Origin: Clavelina lepadiformis
Lineage: Eukaryota; Chordata; Ascidiacea; Aplousobranchia; Clavelinidae
Assembly (NCBI RefSeq): GCF_947623445.1
Contig: NC_135240.1
Coordinates: 26,660,001-26,724,000, forward strand
Direction: 5' to 3'
DNA: 64,000 bases
Shown: positions 47,801 to 59,091 of the stretch, one piece after another
Numbering within the stretch: position 1 is the first letter of the stretch
Layout of the letters: the number at the start of each line of letters is the position of its first letter
Notes under the pieces: model-generated
The model's database searches: none
What the model was told of the DNA's origin: nothing
Seen by the model: the letters and a program-made list of their open reading frames with translations, nothing else
Translations under genes and position numbers: made by a program

Positions 47801-48959
47801 CGTTCTCCTCGATTGAGTTAAATCCTAGGAAGTTTTTTTTTAAATATACCGGACTTTTCTTGAGTAAAACTAAGATGTCTATTATTTTGTTACACGTCTC
47901 ACGAAACCATTTAAATATGCTAGCCAGACCAATCAGAGGGTGATAAGGTTAGTGTTGTGTTTTAGCATGAGAATTACCCTACCAGTTGGCATGCTTAAAT
48001 GTCTTAGGTTGCGCACAATTTTACGCTAAAAATGGCCATGTAAGTAGTTAAAATTGGATTTTTAGGCCAAAAAATCTGGTGTTGATTTTGGGCCTCTGGT
48101 AAAAAATTTGAATATAAGTTTTTTGATGCCATTTTCTGGATTGTTAGTCTGAGGTATACCAAAACTACATGTAACATTTCAAAAATTCCCATGCGGAATT
48201 TTTAGTTAATTTACTATCCCTTAATGGAACAAACAAGGCTTTTATGGCATTAACAGTTGCTGAACCACAAATTGTCTGATATTTCTCAGATCGCTGTTAG
48301 TTGTTTAACTGTGAAGATCTTTTGCTCTTATTTACGAGTTTCAATTATAGAATAGATTTGTTGTAAGTAAGTTAAAAACTTTGTTGCGATTTAGTACTTT
48401 GCAAATTTTCGGTTTTATATGTTCAGTTATTGTTATTTGGTGTATATGTTATTTCAGCTATATTGTAATTGTTCAAGAGATAACCTTAATTCTTTTGGAC
48501 ACATGTTGCTTTGTAAACTTAAACCCATTTAACAAAATTTTTGTTGTGCTAAATTGTTTGTTGTCATAGCAGTATGACAAGTAATGATTTCGTATAGCAT
48601 ACAGCGGAAAGCAATTAGTATAGAGGCAAGAAATTCCGAAGAGATTATGTTCTCCTCACATTCACAAATTATTATTTTTCCACCTTTTTACTTTTAAACC
48701 TTTTTTACTTTTATGATAACATTAATAACTGCTATCACATATAGCTGCTTTGCTGGTCATATATTTCTCAGATCACTGTTAGTTTTTTAACTGTGAACAT
48801 CTTTTGCTCTTATTAAACATTTGCATTAGTTAAAGAACACGAACTTTTTAGGAACATGATTTTCTCATTTTGTGGATTGCAATGTCTCCGGGATCATGAA
48901 GTAATTCATTCTGTTTTTTTTGTTGTATTTTTACATTTTTCCGTTTTGACGTTCATATT

Positions 48960-49070
48960 TCTTTTCTTAGCATATAGGTCATAAGTTTAAACAGCATCAT
49001 TTGCAGCCAATGGAGTGTCAGTCAGGTCTTCGGATGCATATTCTAGAATTAGTAATGCTAAAGAGCCGAA
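48960..49070 (+). pseudogene. 5' remnant of a B-type zinc-finger copy
   Basis: ATGGAGTGTCAGTCAGGTC at about 49008 matches the start of gene B, and the preceding acceptor and 5' leader (CATAGGTCATAAGT) match as well. The reading frame then diverges into unrelated sequence. It shows that gene B's ancestor also took part in the inverted duplication. Confidence 0.65.
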
Positions 49071-50144
49071 TCTCAACTGATTCGATTCTAATTTTCGTAT
49101 TTTTCCCGAGTTTTAAGAATCGGATTTATTTTATGATTGAAGGTTACATTTGCATGTGCTGTTGTGCATTTGCAGGAGATGTTGTTATAAAATGTAAATT
49201 GTTATTTCACATTCCAATACTGTGTGGTGGGTGCGTTAATCGTCATGAATTAAACCGTGTGTCATTTCAAATCGACAACTTTTTTAACTTGCTTGAACCA
49301 TTTTACCATGAACCATGTATAATTTTGTGAACATATTGCAAATTCCAAACAAAATGTCAGTATCAGATTCTTCAGATGGTGTTGACCCATTTCCGAAAAA
49401 ACTCAGCAAAGATATTTGTTTTGTACTCATTTTCATCGGACTAAAAATGTATGTTTAATATTAAAACTTTCCCTAAATGCAGAGTGGCTCATTATTCTGT
49501 GATCGCTTTGTGAGATACCTTCAAAAAGTAACTTGCATTTCAATAGAGGATTAGTTGGTTCTGTGAATCAACTAGGACGCTTCACACTGAATCAACTAGT
49601 TGATCCTTAGCCAATTTTACAAGAAAAGTATGTCTACGGCCTCAGTTGTTAGTTTAAACAAAACAAAGACAATCTGCGCCAAGCGGCCTAGTGTTCACAC
49701 TAATACACATCATCAGAATATGCGCCCTTTCACTGCAGTTTCTACGAAATAAAACAATAGAAAACCTGACTGGACTAAAAGCTACTATTTCGTTAAAAGC
49801 AATATTGCATGCGCTTATACCAAACTTTGCAGTTTGGGATTGGCAGAGGCTTGTGCTCTTCTTTTCTACTTTAAAACTGGAACAATCTTTGACCTATCAA
49901 CCTATAACTTCAAAACTTAGTTTTCTGCAAAGTTGTTTTAAATTTTACACTTGTAGTGTTGCGCAAAGTTTAATAGAAACCCTGAATTCAACGCTGGTAT
50001 CAGATTTGTGGAGCCAAATTTGTCAAGTTTAATCTTTTATATACTCTACTATATCTCTGTTATATTTCTACTAAATACTAACATGTACAGTATATACCTC
50101 TGCCTCACATTATTGTGTGCATAGTGCATAATCTTACACTGAAT

Positions 50145-50180
50145 TGTCTCAAAAATACTTTTTATCCTTTTTTGAGACAG
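50145..50180 (+). promoter_or_regulatory. upstream hairpin of gene D
   Basis: TGTCTCAAAAA and its complement TTTTTGAGACA form a stem around a short loop about 277 bp before the ATG. This equals the hairpin upstream of gene A. The AATAAATACAGCAATT sequence beside it is also shared. Confidence 0.35.
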
Positions 50181-50456
50181 AGTTTAGAGATTGAATAAAT
50201 ACAGCAATTAAATTTCCAGTTGTAATTATTATAATATTCTAATGCTTTGATATGTATTATAATGTTAACTGATGCCGCTGTTTAAATGATTTGTCATCAC
50301 ATACCTTCAGTTTTTTTCCTGTTAAAGATTTCTGTGTTCAGTGAAATTGTTATTACTATTATTATAAACATCTGCATTATATTGTGTTTCATTTCACCTT
50401 ACAACAAACTTATTTTTTTCAGTTAGCAGTTTTATAATGCATTGTTATATTTCATC

Positions 50457-51944
50457 ATGGAGTCTAATTATCAAAACGGTATGCAAGTTGACAAGGTTTT
50501 GAAAGCAATGAGTGATCTGATTTTACAAGAATTAAAATCAATGAGGCAAGATATAAAGATGGAATTTTCAAAAATGCAAGAAAACATGGAAGACATGTGT
50601 TTAAAGCTTCTTGCAGAAACAAGGAAAGCTGAAACCATGAACAATAACGGGCAAGTTGAGAAAACATTGCAACCATTAACTGTACAGTCTGATACTGGCA
50701 TTTGTGTTCAAGAAGTTTATTCAGAAAAAACATCAGTATTTCCTCATCTTGAAGCTATTAAAGAAAAAAATTTGTTGCCGCCGTGTAAAGAGACTTTCCT
50801 GACTGAGACTGATGACACAATTTCTCCCATGTTAAGTAATATTGTTCCTCAGTCAGAGAACGAGGGAAATGCCCTATGTAAGGACAAAGTTGTTGATTCT
50901 GAAAACGTAAATGAAAGGATACCACGTGTAGATTGCAAAGTTTCGCCTATTTTGCAGACTGAAACTGCTGGAACAATTGCTTCCTTGTCATATAATATTG
51001 TCGTCCACTCGGAGAATGAAGCAAATGCCACAGTTGAAGACGAAATTGTTGACTCTGAAAACTTAACTGAAAGAAACTCACATGTTGAATATAACATATC
51101 AGCTAAGGAACTTTCTGATAAAAACACAACGAATGGTGAAAACAATAAGGTGGAATGTTCTTCGACAATTAATAAAAATTACAAAAGAAAGCATTTCTGT
51201 TGCACTGTTGGTGGTAAATCCTATACAAAAAAATCAAGCATGGAAAGACTTTTAAAGACTCACATTGATATACGATTATATCAGTGTGAGGTTTGTTGCA
51301 AATCTTTTTCACAAAACAGCAGTTTAAAGCATCATATGAAAGCCCACAATGGAGAGCGCCCTTTTCAGTGCGAGATTTGTTGCAAATCATTTTCACAAAG
51401 TAACAATTTGCGAATGCATATGAAAGTCCACAGTGGTGAGCGGTCTTATGAATGTGAGGTTTGTTTCAAAGCATTTTCATGAAACACCAATTTGCGAATG
51501 CATATGAAAGTCCACACTGGAGAGCGCCCTTTTCAGTGCGAGATTTGTTCCAAATCATTTTCACGAAGTAACCATTTGCATACTCATATGAACATCCATA
51601 CTGGAGAGCGCCCTTATCAATGCGAGGTTTGTTGCAAAGCATTTTCACAAAGTAACAGTTTGCACGCTCATATGAAAGTCCACAGTGGTGAGCGTCCTTA
51701 TGAATGTGAGGTTTGTTTCAAAGCATTTTCACGAAACAGCCATTTGCGAATGCATATGAAAGTCCACACTGGTGAGCGCCCTTATAAATGCGAAGTTTGT
51801 TTCAAATCATTTTCATGCAGCAGCAATTTTAAGCGTCATTTGAAAGTTCACACTGGAGAGCGCCCTTATCAATGCGAGGTTTGTTTGAAATCATTTTCAC
51901 GAAATACCAATTTGCAAATGCATATGAAAGTACACACTGGATAG
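50457..51944 (+). pseudogene. C2H2 zinc-finger gene D, split by one in-frame TGA
   Basis: The ATG at 50457 (MESNYQNGMQ) follows a splice acceptor by 34 nt. The frame is open to a TGA at 51480-51482 within KAFS-stop-NTNL, where sister fingers have arginine (CGA), so a C-to-T change is likely. The same frame then continues to 51944 with five more fingers. It has the N-terminal module, two linker repeats and nine finger positions. The first finger is damaged (TVGGKSY and ERLLKTH lose a Cys and a His). The short product would keep about three fingers. It is either a recent pseudogene or a truncated gene. Confidence 0.75.
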
Positions 51945-52360
51945 CGCCCTAATTAATGAAAATTTTTTGTTTAGGTGATCACTTCTAAATTTAGATATGG
52001 CAATCATAATGTTTGACATAAATGAACCTTTTAAAGGGATATTTTTGGTATTTGTTTACATTCAAAGCTACAGTAAAATTAATATTAAAACAGCTAGCTC
52101 GTCAAGCTACTTTGGTGATCTGTTATTTGATGATCTGTTAATGATTGTTAGGTTTTGTTTTATTTCTAAACATTTGCAAAAGTTACGGTATTCAGTTTGA
52201 AATTTTTTAAATTATTGTTCTCATTTTGTTTTGATTTTCGTTGTTTGCAATGTTTTTGGATTCATGTGATGGTTTTTGTTATATGCATATTCCTTCTGTT
52301 CACATTCTGTTCGTTTTCTTAGCAAATAGGTCATAAGTAAAAACTACACCATGTTCAACT

Positions 52361-52860
52361 ATGGAGTATCAGCAAGGTGGTAGACAATATGACATTGTAT
52401 TAAAAGCATTCGGCAACCTTATTTCACAAGAACTTCTAAAACTCTCCACGATAAGATATGAAGATGGAAATTGGAAATAAAGAAAACTGTAGCTATGAAT
52501 AATTCGATGAAAATCGGAGAAATGTTACTATTACATGTAGAATTTGACAATGGCGTTTGTATTCAGGTAGTTTGTTTGAAGAAGGCCTCTCTTTTCCTTA
52601 TCTTGCAGCTATTGATGAAGGAGCTCTGTCGTTTCAGGAGTGGAAGACTTGGTATTTTGAGGATCGGGAGGTATGTTTGACAACAATAACACAATTACTC
52701 CCATGATAAATAACATTGGCTCTCAGTCAGAGAACGAAGCAAATGCCACATTCGAGGACAAACTTTTCGATTCTGAAAACTTAAATGTAAAGATGTTATG
52801 TCACATGTCGAATATAACATATCACCTAAGGAGTTTCCTGATAAATGCACAATGAATAAT
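52361..52860 (+). pseudogene. zinc-finger gene fragment after gene D
   Basis: Starts MEYQQGGRQYDIVLKAFGNL and ends in a linker repeat (NNIGSQSENEANATFEDKLF). Frames are shifted and stopped as in the fragments after A and C. It is nearly the same sequence as 47276-47800. Confidence 0.75.
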
Positions 52861-52979
52861 AAAAGAAATACTAGCAAGGTTAAGCGTTCTCCTCGATTTA
52901 GTTAAAAACTATGAAGTTTTTTCTTGAATATGCAGGGCTTAAGAAGCCCACATATTGAGTAAAACTAAGATGTTTATAA

Positions 52980-53565
52980 TTTTGTTACACGTCTTACGAA
53001 ACCATTTAAATATGCTAGCCAGACCAATCAGAGGGTGATAAGGTTAGTGTTGTGTTTTAGCATGACAATTATCCTACCAATTGGCATGCTTAAATGTCCT
53101 AGGTTGCGCGCAAGTTTAAGCTAAAAATTGCCATGTTAATAGCTAAAATACGATTTTTAGGCCAAAAATACTGGTGTTGATTTTGCGCCTCTGGTAAAAA
53201 ATTTGAATTATGTTTTTGATGGCATTTTATGGATTGCTAGTCCAAGGCATACCAAAACTATGTGCAACGTTTAAAAACTCCCCATGCGGAATTTTTAGTA
53301 AATTCTCTATCCTATAATGAAACAAACAAGGCTTTCATGGCATTTTCTGATCTTTAACAGTTGCTGAACCATGAAGGTACCTTATTTTTTTTACTTGTTA
53401 ATGTTAAAGTTTGGACTTGCTGAAGCTCTCCAAGTCAGTTTTCAGAAAATTTTTCACTTTTTCTTGAACGAAACAAGAGTTTATGAATTTTTTCCTTTCT
53501 TTTACCCTGCAGCTTGGGTAGGGATTTTCCCCAGGCTAAACTGGCCAAAGAAAAAGCCAAATTAG
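52980..53565 (+). repeat. 3' flank of unit D, matching 15200-14680 inverted and 47900-48270 direct
   Basis: Shared segments include AGACCAATCAGAGGGTGATA, CTTAAATGTCCTAGGTTGCG and ATGGCATTTTCTGATC. The right end holds a partial copy of the orphan exon at 14604-14700 (GCTTGGGTAGGGATTTT). Confidence 0.75.
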
Positions 53566-54050
53566 ATATATATCTTAATCACTTTGACTTCGGCTTATTC
53601 TAACCTGTGGCTTATATCATGATTCTATAAATGGTTCTATGGTCTTTATGTATTATGTTCAAATATATGTTAAATTATTGTTTACTTTTTTGATGGCAAA
53701 TAAAATCAAAAACCTGAATAAGGTCAATATTGCTACTTATATCGTTTCACAGAAATGAAAACTAAAGCAAACGTTTAAAAGGTTACACAGAAGTGTGTAA
53801 AAATAAGCAAAACATTTCGTAAAACTGGCCAAAGCGTCGCCTACTTCGTGTGACGTGTTAGTTCCAAAACATAGCAACTAAAGAAAAGCATCAGCGCCAA
53901 TGATGGTCTTACTAAAGCGTCATAGGCTTTTGACGAACTAAAGCCACCAACAATCCTTTGTTTGGGAGTGATTTCTACGACTACTACAGGTGTCATTTGA
54001 TAAGAACACGTGCTGGCTTTTTGTTATCTACCGTATACAGTTAAGATATT
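53565..54050 (-). repeat. inverted copy of 11220-11540, then a partial copy of the 30.6-kb repeat
   Basis: 53565-53925 is the reverse complement of 11540-11220. 53935-54050 (CAATCCTTTGTTTGGGAGTG onward) matches 30560-30690 and 35400-35520 in direct orientation. The first part closes the inverted duplication. Confidence 0.7.
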
Positions 54051-54766
54051 GTTTCAATTTTTTATTTACACTTTTATGTGGCCCGAACAATCTTAAATAT
54101 CTGTTTTTCTTTTCCCCAATTCGAGTTTACATTTTTTATTCTTGAAGTCTAACAGCACGTTGCTACTCAAGCACAAACTACTGCTTTCTATGTTGATCGT
54201 CGTTGATAACTGTTATTAACAATAATATTATCAGCAATTCGAATTAATGCTTATCTTTCCACAACAGCAATGGATCGTGGACTTGAAAAAGTTGCGCAAC
54301 CAACGAAGTACCAAATTTACATGAAAGAAACCCGAAATTGTTTCCCCCTGGTTCTACACATAGTGGTGCATTTTGAACCGCAAATGGTGCGAATTTAAAA
54401 AAACTCAAATTGAGCAATCATCTCAAAGACCCGCGTACACAGTTTATTTCGCTTTGCTACCTTTGCTTGGTACTGCTATTTTTCTGCTGCCAGATTAGTA
54501 ATAAGTTTGAGAAGTCGCAGCGATTTAATAGTTTTGAAAGTAGTTTTTCTTAACGAACGATTTGCACTTTTATTTAATCGTGTATCGTGCCTTATTAAGG
54601 TGTTCTTATCTTTTCAATATAGCATTATAGCAGCACTTGCATAGTGACTTTGATGTGACGGTTCGCCGTAAAGGAAGCTGAGACTTGGCTTAAACATCTG
54701 CGTTTTACGTAACAGTGACAAGCACAAAATACAACAACAGGAAACAAACAATTATTTTATTTTTAT

Positions 54767-55680
54767 TCACAGATGACGGATGACGTCTTTGAAGCTTGGT
54801 CTCATCTTTGGATCAGACGAAAGCATCCACCTTGTAAGATGTTTCGCCTTCCTGCTTTGAGGATCCTGTAAAATAAGGTAAAGTTAGATCATTACTTTGT
54901 CGGCTTTTGACGCATATTAACATCAATAATGCAATAGATTGTCAAGCATTGTCAACATCAAACCATCAGTTGAACTTCACGCACTCACCTTGAACTTGAG
55001 ATCTGTTTTTGAGACCTCTCTCCTTATGAATGTGACGTCACCGCACAACTTTTCACGTAGGAGGACACCTAGAGACCATGTTGCTGAGGATAGCGCGTAG
55101 TAATAACCCTGCAAATGCAACAAGTTTGTTGAAATAAAGTTTTGGAATCTTCGACTGCTCTCATCACCGGGTGATAGATCTAACTTGATCACCTTGTTGA
55201 ACCACACCAGGACGTAACATTCCGGGGTTCCAGAAAAATCTTTGTAGGGTTCCTCGCAAAGCAGGATTCCACAGCTGAAGTCGATCGACTTTGCCTCCCC
55301 AGTGTCGTCGTCTTGGTCGTTGTTCTCGCTTTTCATATCGCGATGAAGAACCCCGCACGAGTGAACGTGATTCATCGCTTCTACAATCTAAAAAAATCAT
55401 AAAGAGCATTCTTCATTGATATGAAAATAATCGTATAGCATAATAGATATAATAATAGATAATATGAAATAATCGTATAATATAACGCTTTTTTGTGATA
55501 CGCTTGGTTTGTCGTGCCTTAAAGAAGAACAATCTCACCAGCTTGAAGATCATGCGAGCGGTGTTTTCATTCATCTGTCCAACATCATGGGCACTTTCCC
55601 ATAAGTCCAGGAGTTGTCTGGTCTTTCCAAAATCATGATGTAGGAATCTTTCAACTCGAACCACTCGTGAAGATTGTAAC
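54767..55680 (-). pseudogene. PIM-like serine/threonine kinase, decayed
   Basis: Exons: about 55680-55539 (EWFELKDSYIMILERPDN, then a one-base shift, then DLWESAHDVGQMNENTARMI), 55387-55193 (LHRDMKSEN, SIDFSCG, FSGTPECY), 55108-54989 (ATWSLGVLLREKLCGDVTF) and 54865-54767 (DPKMRPSFKDVIRHL and stop, with AATAAA overlapping). The order, LERPDN, and the WSLGVLL...CGD block match PIM kinases. The catalytic HRD is kept, but DFG has become DFS and the APE-motif Glu is Val. With the frameshift near 55610 and no N-lobe ATP-binding exons found, it is probably a pseudogene. An expressed pseudokinase is a weaker option. The intron between 55193 and 55108 is 84 bp. Confidence 0.75.
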
Positions 55681-55699
55681 AAATTGTGATAAACTTTAA

Positions 55700-57867
55700 T
55701 AATATAATTCTCTCATTTCCAAATTCCGAAAACCAAAAGTTCCATGGATTATAACGGTTTATGCTACATGCTTATTGTTTACATGACTTTCATTGTTACT
55801 AAGTTTTGTTGACTTGCGTTTTCTTTTGTTCATAAATGTGAAAGCTTTAAAGAGAATTTGAAGCAAAAAATCCGTTAAATACGAAAAGAATTACTTCCAA
55901 TGCAAATTGGTCTTTGGTTTTACTGCAAATTTATGAGCTATGATCTTTCCTGCTTAAGTTGTAATATCAGCGACTGTACGTGGTGTCCAAAGAAATTGCT
56001 TCTGATTATCTGAAAAAAGTGAACAGCGGAAAGGTACCACAGCAACCTAATTAAAACATCACTTGTCGAAATATAGGCTAGTTTAACGAATACTTCTCCT
56101 CATCAATCAAAACAAACTTGGCTTTACCCTTTGCTTCAATTCTATCGCAAACTAAACTTATTCTTATAAAAGTGACGTAGTTGTTGCAGATAAAGAAGCA
56201 AAGAAATAAAGTTAAATACAAAAACAATTAACGCTTCGGCCTTTGGGTTATCATTTAGGGCCAAGCACTGGTGGGGGCCTTTTCAGTAATAAAATTATAA
56301 TTTAAGCGCATATGTGCCCACTTAAGATTTATAAACTCCAAAATTTTTTGTGTGTCTAATTAGGCTCATCTCTGCTGCTGTTATTGTTCAATCGATAAAG
56401 AATTGGGCAACTAGACTAGGCTATACTTAAAATAACAGCGTCAGCATGAAAATATTAAAATACCGATAACCATCACTGTAATATTGCGATAGCAAGTAAA
56501 ACTGTGCATAGGTAGCCTGTAGTGGCCCATTTAGGGTTGCGTTGAGAGGAAACAAAACGATTTAAAAATTGGTTCTAAAATTCCCGACTTGGCCTACCTC
56601 GCCAAAAATGCGCGAAATGGAAACGTTTTCTTTTTTCACCTCAAAGACTGCTTTGGAACGCTTTAAACCGCTATAATTTGGTGAATAAGTCAATTTTTGA
56701 ATTATACATAAGTTTATTTTTTGCTCAATTATGACGCAATGTAACTGGCCAAATGATTAGTGGGGGGTCCTGCCCCCTACCCCCTAAATCCAGCCTTGCT
56801 GTGATGGAAGGTTATTATTCCAAACTTTTTCCTGATCGTATTATCAAGTTCATTTTTTTATAAAAGTTTAATGCAGAGTGGTTATAATATCAGGCTCACA
56901 TTAAAGCGATCCAGCTTTGGTATTTATCGACCTTACACTGTGATGTCCATGGCCAAGACAAAAATGACACCTGTCAGAATAAGATTACACACGCCACAAA
57001 CTCGACGCTACTTGACAGGTGATAGGTCACATCACAGAGATGGAAGGGAATTTGCTCAGGCTGCGCCCGAAAACGCAACTGCATCAGTGCAACAGAGTTG
57101 ATATAACACTTGCTTGTTTTCAGCGGATCTGGTGGACAATTCTAAATTCTGGCGATACTATACAAAAAATAAGAAAATATTGATAATAACTGTTTGACAA
57201 TCGGAACTTGCCCAAAAACTATGTATATACGCTAGGTCGGCAACTGGTGCTCGAGCGTTGAGAAATTGCCAACCTCAACTCAGGCGTAGACCTTTTATTG
57301 ACTTTACTTACTCACTGCTAACGTTCGCCATCAGCTGCATTACAACTACAATACGATGAGTGGTGACTTCTCACAACAAGTGAACGAATGTGAAGTCACA
57401 GGCTATGAATGCTCACGCCGACGTTTCATTTACATTTGCGTGAAATTTCCAGCTGACAAGCGAATCGTTTGTAGCTCACTGCATGTTGTAAATGTGTCGT
57501 CATCATAAATAACCATAAACTGACTAATACATAATTAATACAGGGACTGGCCTCTGAAAGAGGATTCCTCTTTCCGAAAGTCCCGCTCCATTTGTACACC
57601 TACAATATGTACCCCCATTCTGTACATAACGTTATGGACCCATTTCTACTCATCACCATTAACCTTTGAGAAATGGAGTCTCTTACTTTTGTACTCCCAT
57701 TTCAGCCTCATGTACCATATTGAAGAGTTACTACATCATACTTTTTTTATTACCACTTAACTCCATTCAGACGTTCAAGTCAGAGTGCAAAAGCACAAGA
57801 GACCTGAGAGACGTAATAGCTTAATCTGCTAACGAGTTTAAAAGTTACAAACGTTATTTAACATTTT
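55700..57867. other. intergenic with a likely transposon-derived stretch (about 56250-56805)
   Basis: GGGGGGTCCTGCCCCCTACC at about 56762-56781, followed by AAATCCAGCCTTGCTG, resembles the end of invertebrate DNA transposons. The matching left end was not found. The open frame 56871-57101 (plus) has no known motif. The rest shows nothing I can name. Confidence 0.3.
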
Positions 57868-57879
57868 TCTCTTTTTCAG
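57866..57879 (+). other. splice acceptor before QTRT1
   Basis: TTTTTCTCTTTTTCAG ends at 57879, 24 nt before the QTRT1 ATG. As the coding sequence is a single exon, the acceptor serves a 5' UTR intron or a trans-spliced leader. Confidence 0.55.
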
Positions 57880-57903
57880 TCACCTTTTATTAGCTTAACG
57901 CAA

Positions 57904-59091
57904 ATGAAGTACGGTGTCATGTCGATGGATGTTGTAGCAAGATGTAGTACAACAAAAGCGCGTGTTGGGAAATTGTCTTTGCCACATCATGTTGTTGATA
58001 CTCCAGTTTTCATGCCAGTTGGAACGCAAGGTACCTTAAAAGGTTTAACAACAAAGCAACTGGAAAAGATAGGAATCCAGATAATGCTGGGAAATACGTA
58101 CCACCTCGGAAACCAACCTGGTGAAGACATTTTAGAAGAAGCAGGCGGTCTACATCAATTTATGGGTTGGCCGAGAGCGCTGCTTACGGACAGTGGAGGT
58201 TTTCAAATGGTCTCGCTTTTGAAATTATCGGAACTTTCGGAAGAAGGTGTCCAATTTGAACATCCACGCGACAAATCAATCATGATGCTTTCACCGGAGA
58301 AGTCGATTGCAATACAAAATGCCATTGGAGCTGACATCATCATGCAGTTGGATGATGTGGTGAGTAGCACTGAAACTGATGCCAAAAGATTCAAAGAAGC
58401 AACTCGTCGCTCGGTCCGCTGGCTTGATAGATGCATTTCAGCTCACAAGAGGAACGGAGACCAGTGTTTGTTTCCTATAATCCAGGGAGGTTTGGATGAA
58501 AGTCTTCGAAAAGAATGCCTCCATGAAATGACATCCAGGGTGGTGCCTGGTTTTGCTATTGGTGGTTTAAGCGGTGGCGAATGCAAAGATGATTTTTGGA
58601 AAATGGTGACCACTAGCACCGATGGGTTACCAGAAGATAAACCGCGCTATCTCATGGGCGTCGGTTATGCAGCAGATCTTATAGTTTGTGTTGCTTTGGG
58701 TTGCGATATGTTCGACTGCGTTTTTCCCACACGAACCGCAAGGTTCGGATGTGCTCTGGTTCCAACTGGTCAAATATCTTTGAAGAATGTCTCCTGCTCC
58801 AAAGACTTCACTCCCATACAAGAGGACTGCCATTGCACTACATGTAAATCATATACCAAGGCATACTTGTACATGTTGTTTCGAGCAAATCATCCTAGCG
58901 CCTGCCACATGGTTTCCGTCCATAATGTCATGTATCAGTTTAACTTAATGAGATCAATTCGAGAAGCAATCAAAAATGATAGCTACCCCCAGTTCATCAA
59001 AGACTATTTTCTGAAATTGTTTAAAACTCCTTTGAGTTATCCCTCATGGGCGGTTGATTCCTTAAATTCTGTCGGTGTTCGCTTGAAATAA
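57904..59091 (+). CDS. QTRT1: queuine tRNA-ribosyltransferase catalytic subunit 1
   Basis: 395 residues in one exon, close to the about 403 of human QTRT1. The enzyme swaps guanine 34 for queuine in tRNAs for Asp, Asn, His and Tyr, working with QTRT2. Visible features: GNTYHLG (63-69); the substrate-pocket DSGGFQ with Asp96; IIQGG (192-196); GGLSGGE (220-226); the nucleophile Asp271 in [10 protein letters not shown]; and zinc ligands Cys309, Cys311, Cys314 (CHCTTC) and His340 (SVHN). All catalytic and metal residues are present, so it should be active. The start is the first in-frame ATG after a strong splice acceptor. It is convergent with AP2M1. The lack of introns beside an 11-exon gene is notable, but no poly-A remnant marks it as a retrocopy. 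Confidence 0.95.
   Translation: MKYGVMSMDVVARCSTTKARVGKLSLPHHVVDTPVFMPVGTQGTLKGLTTKQLEKIGIQIMLGNTYHLGNQPGEDILEEAGGLHQFMGWPRALLTDSGGFQMVSLLKLSELSEEGVQFEHPRDKSIMMLSPEKSIAIQNAIGADIIMQLDDVVSSTETDAKRFKEATRRSVRWLDRCISAHKRNGDQCLFPIIQGGLDESLRKECLHEMTSRVVPGFAIGGLSGGECKDDFWKMVTTSTDGLPEDKPRYLMGVGYAADLIVCVALGCDMFDCVFPTRTARFGCALVPTGQISLKNVSCSKDFTPIQEDCHCTTCKSYTKAYLYMLFRANHPSACHMVSVHNVMYQFNLMRSIREAIKNDSYPQFIKDYFLKLFKTPLSYPSWAVDSLNSVGVRLK

Noticed and set aside
56250-56805. Possible complete hAT-type element
   Set aside because: Only one terminus-like sequence (GGATTTAGGGGG on the reverse strand) is visible, so limits and family cannot be set.
56871-57101. 76-codon plus-strand frame upstream of QTRT1
   Set aside because: No recognisable motif, homologue or splice context; it cannot be supported as a gene.
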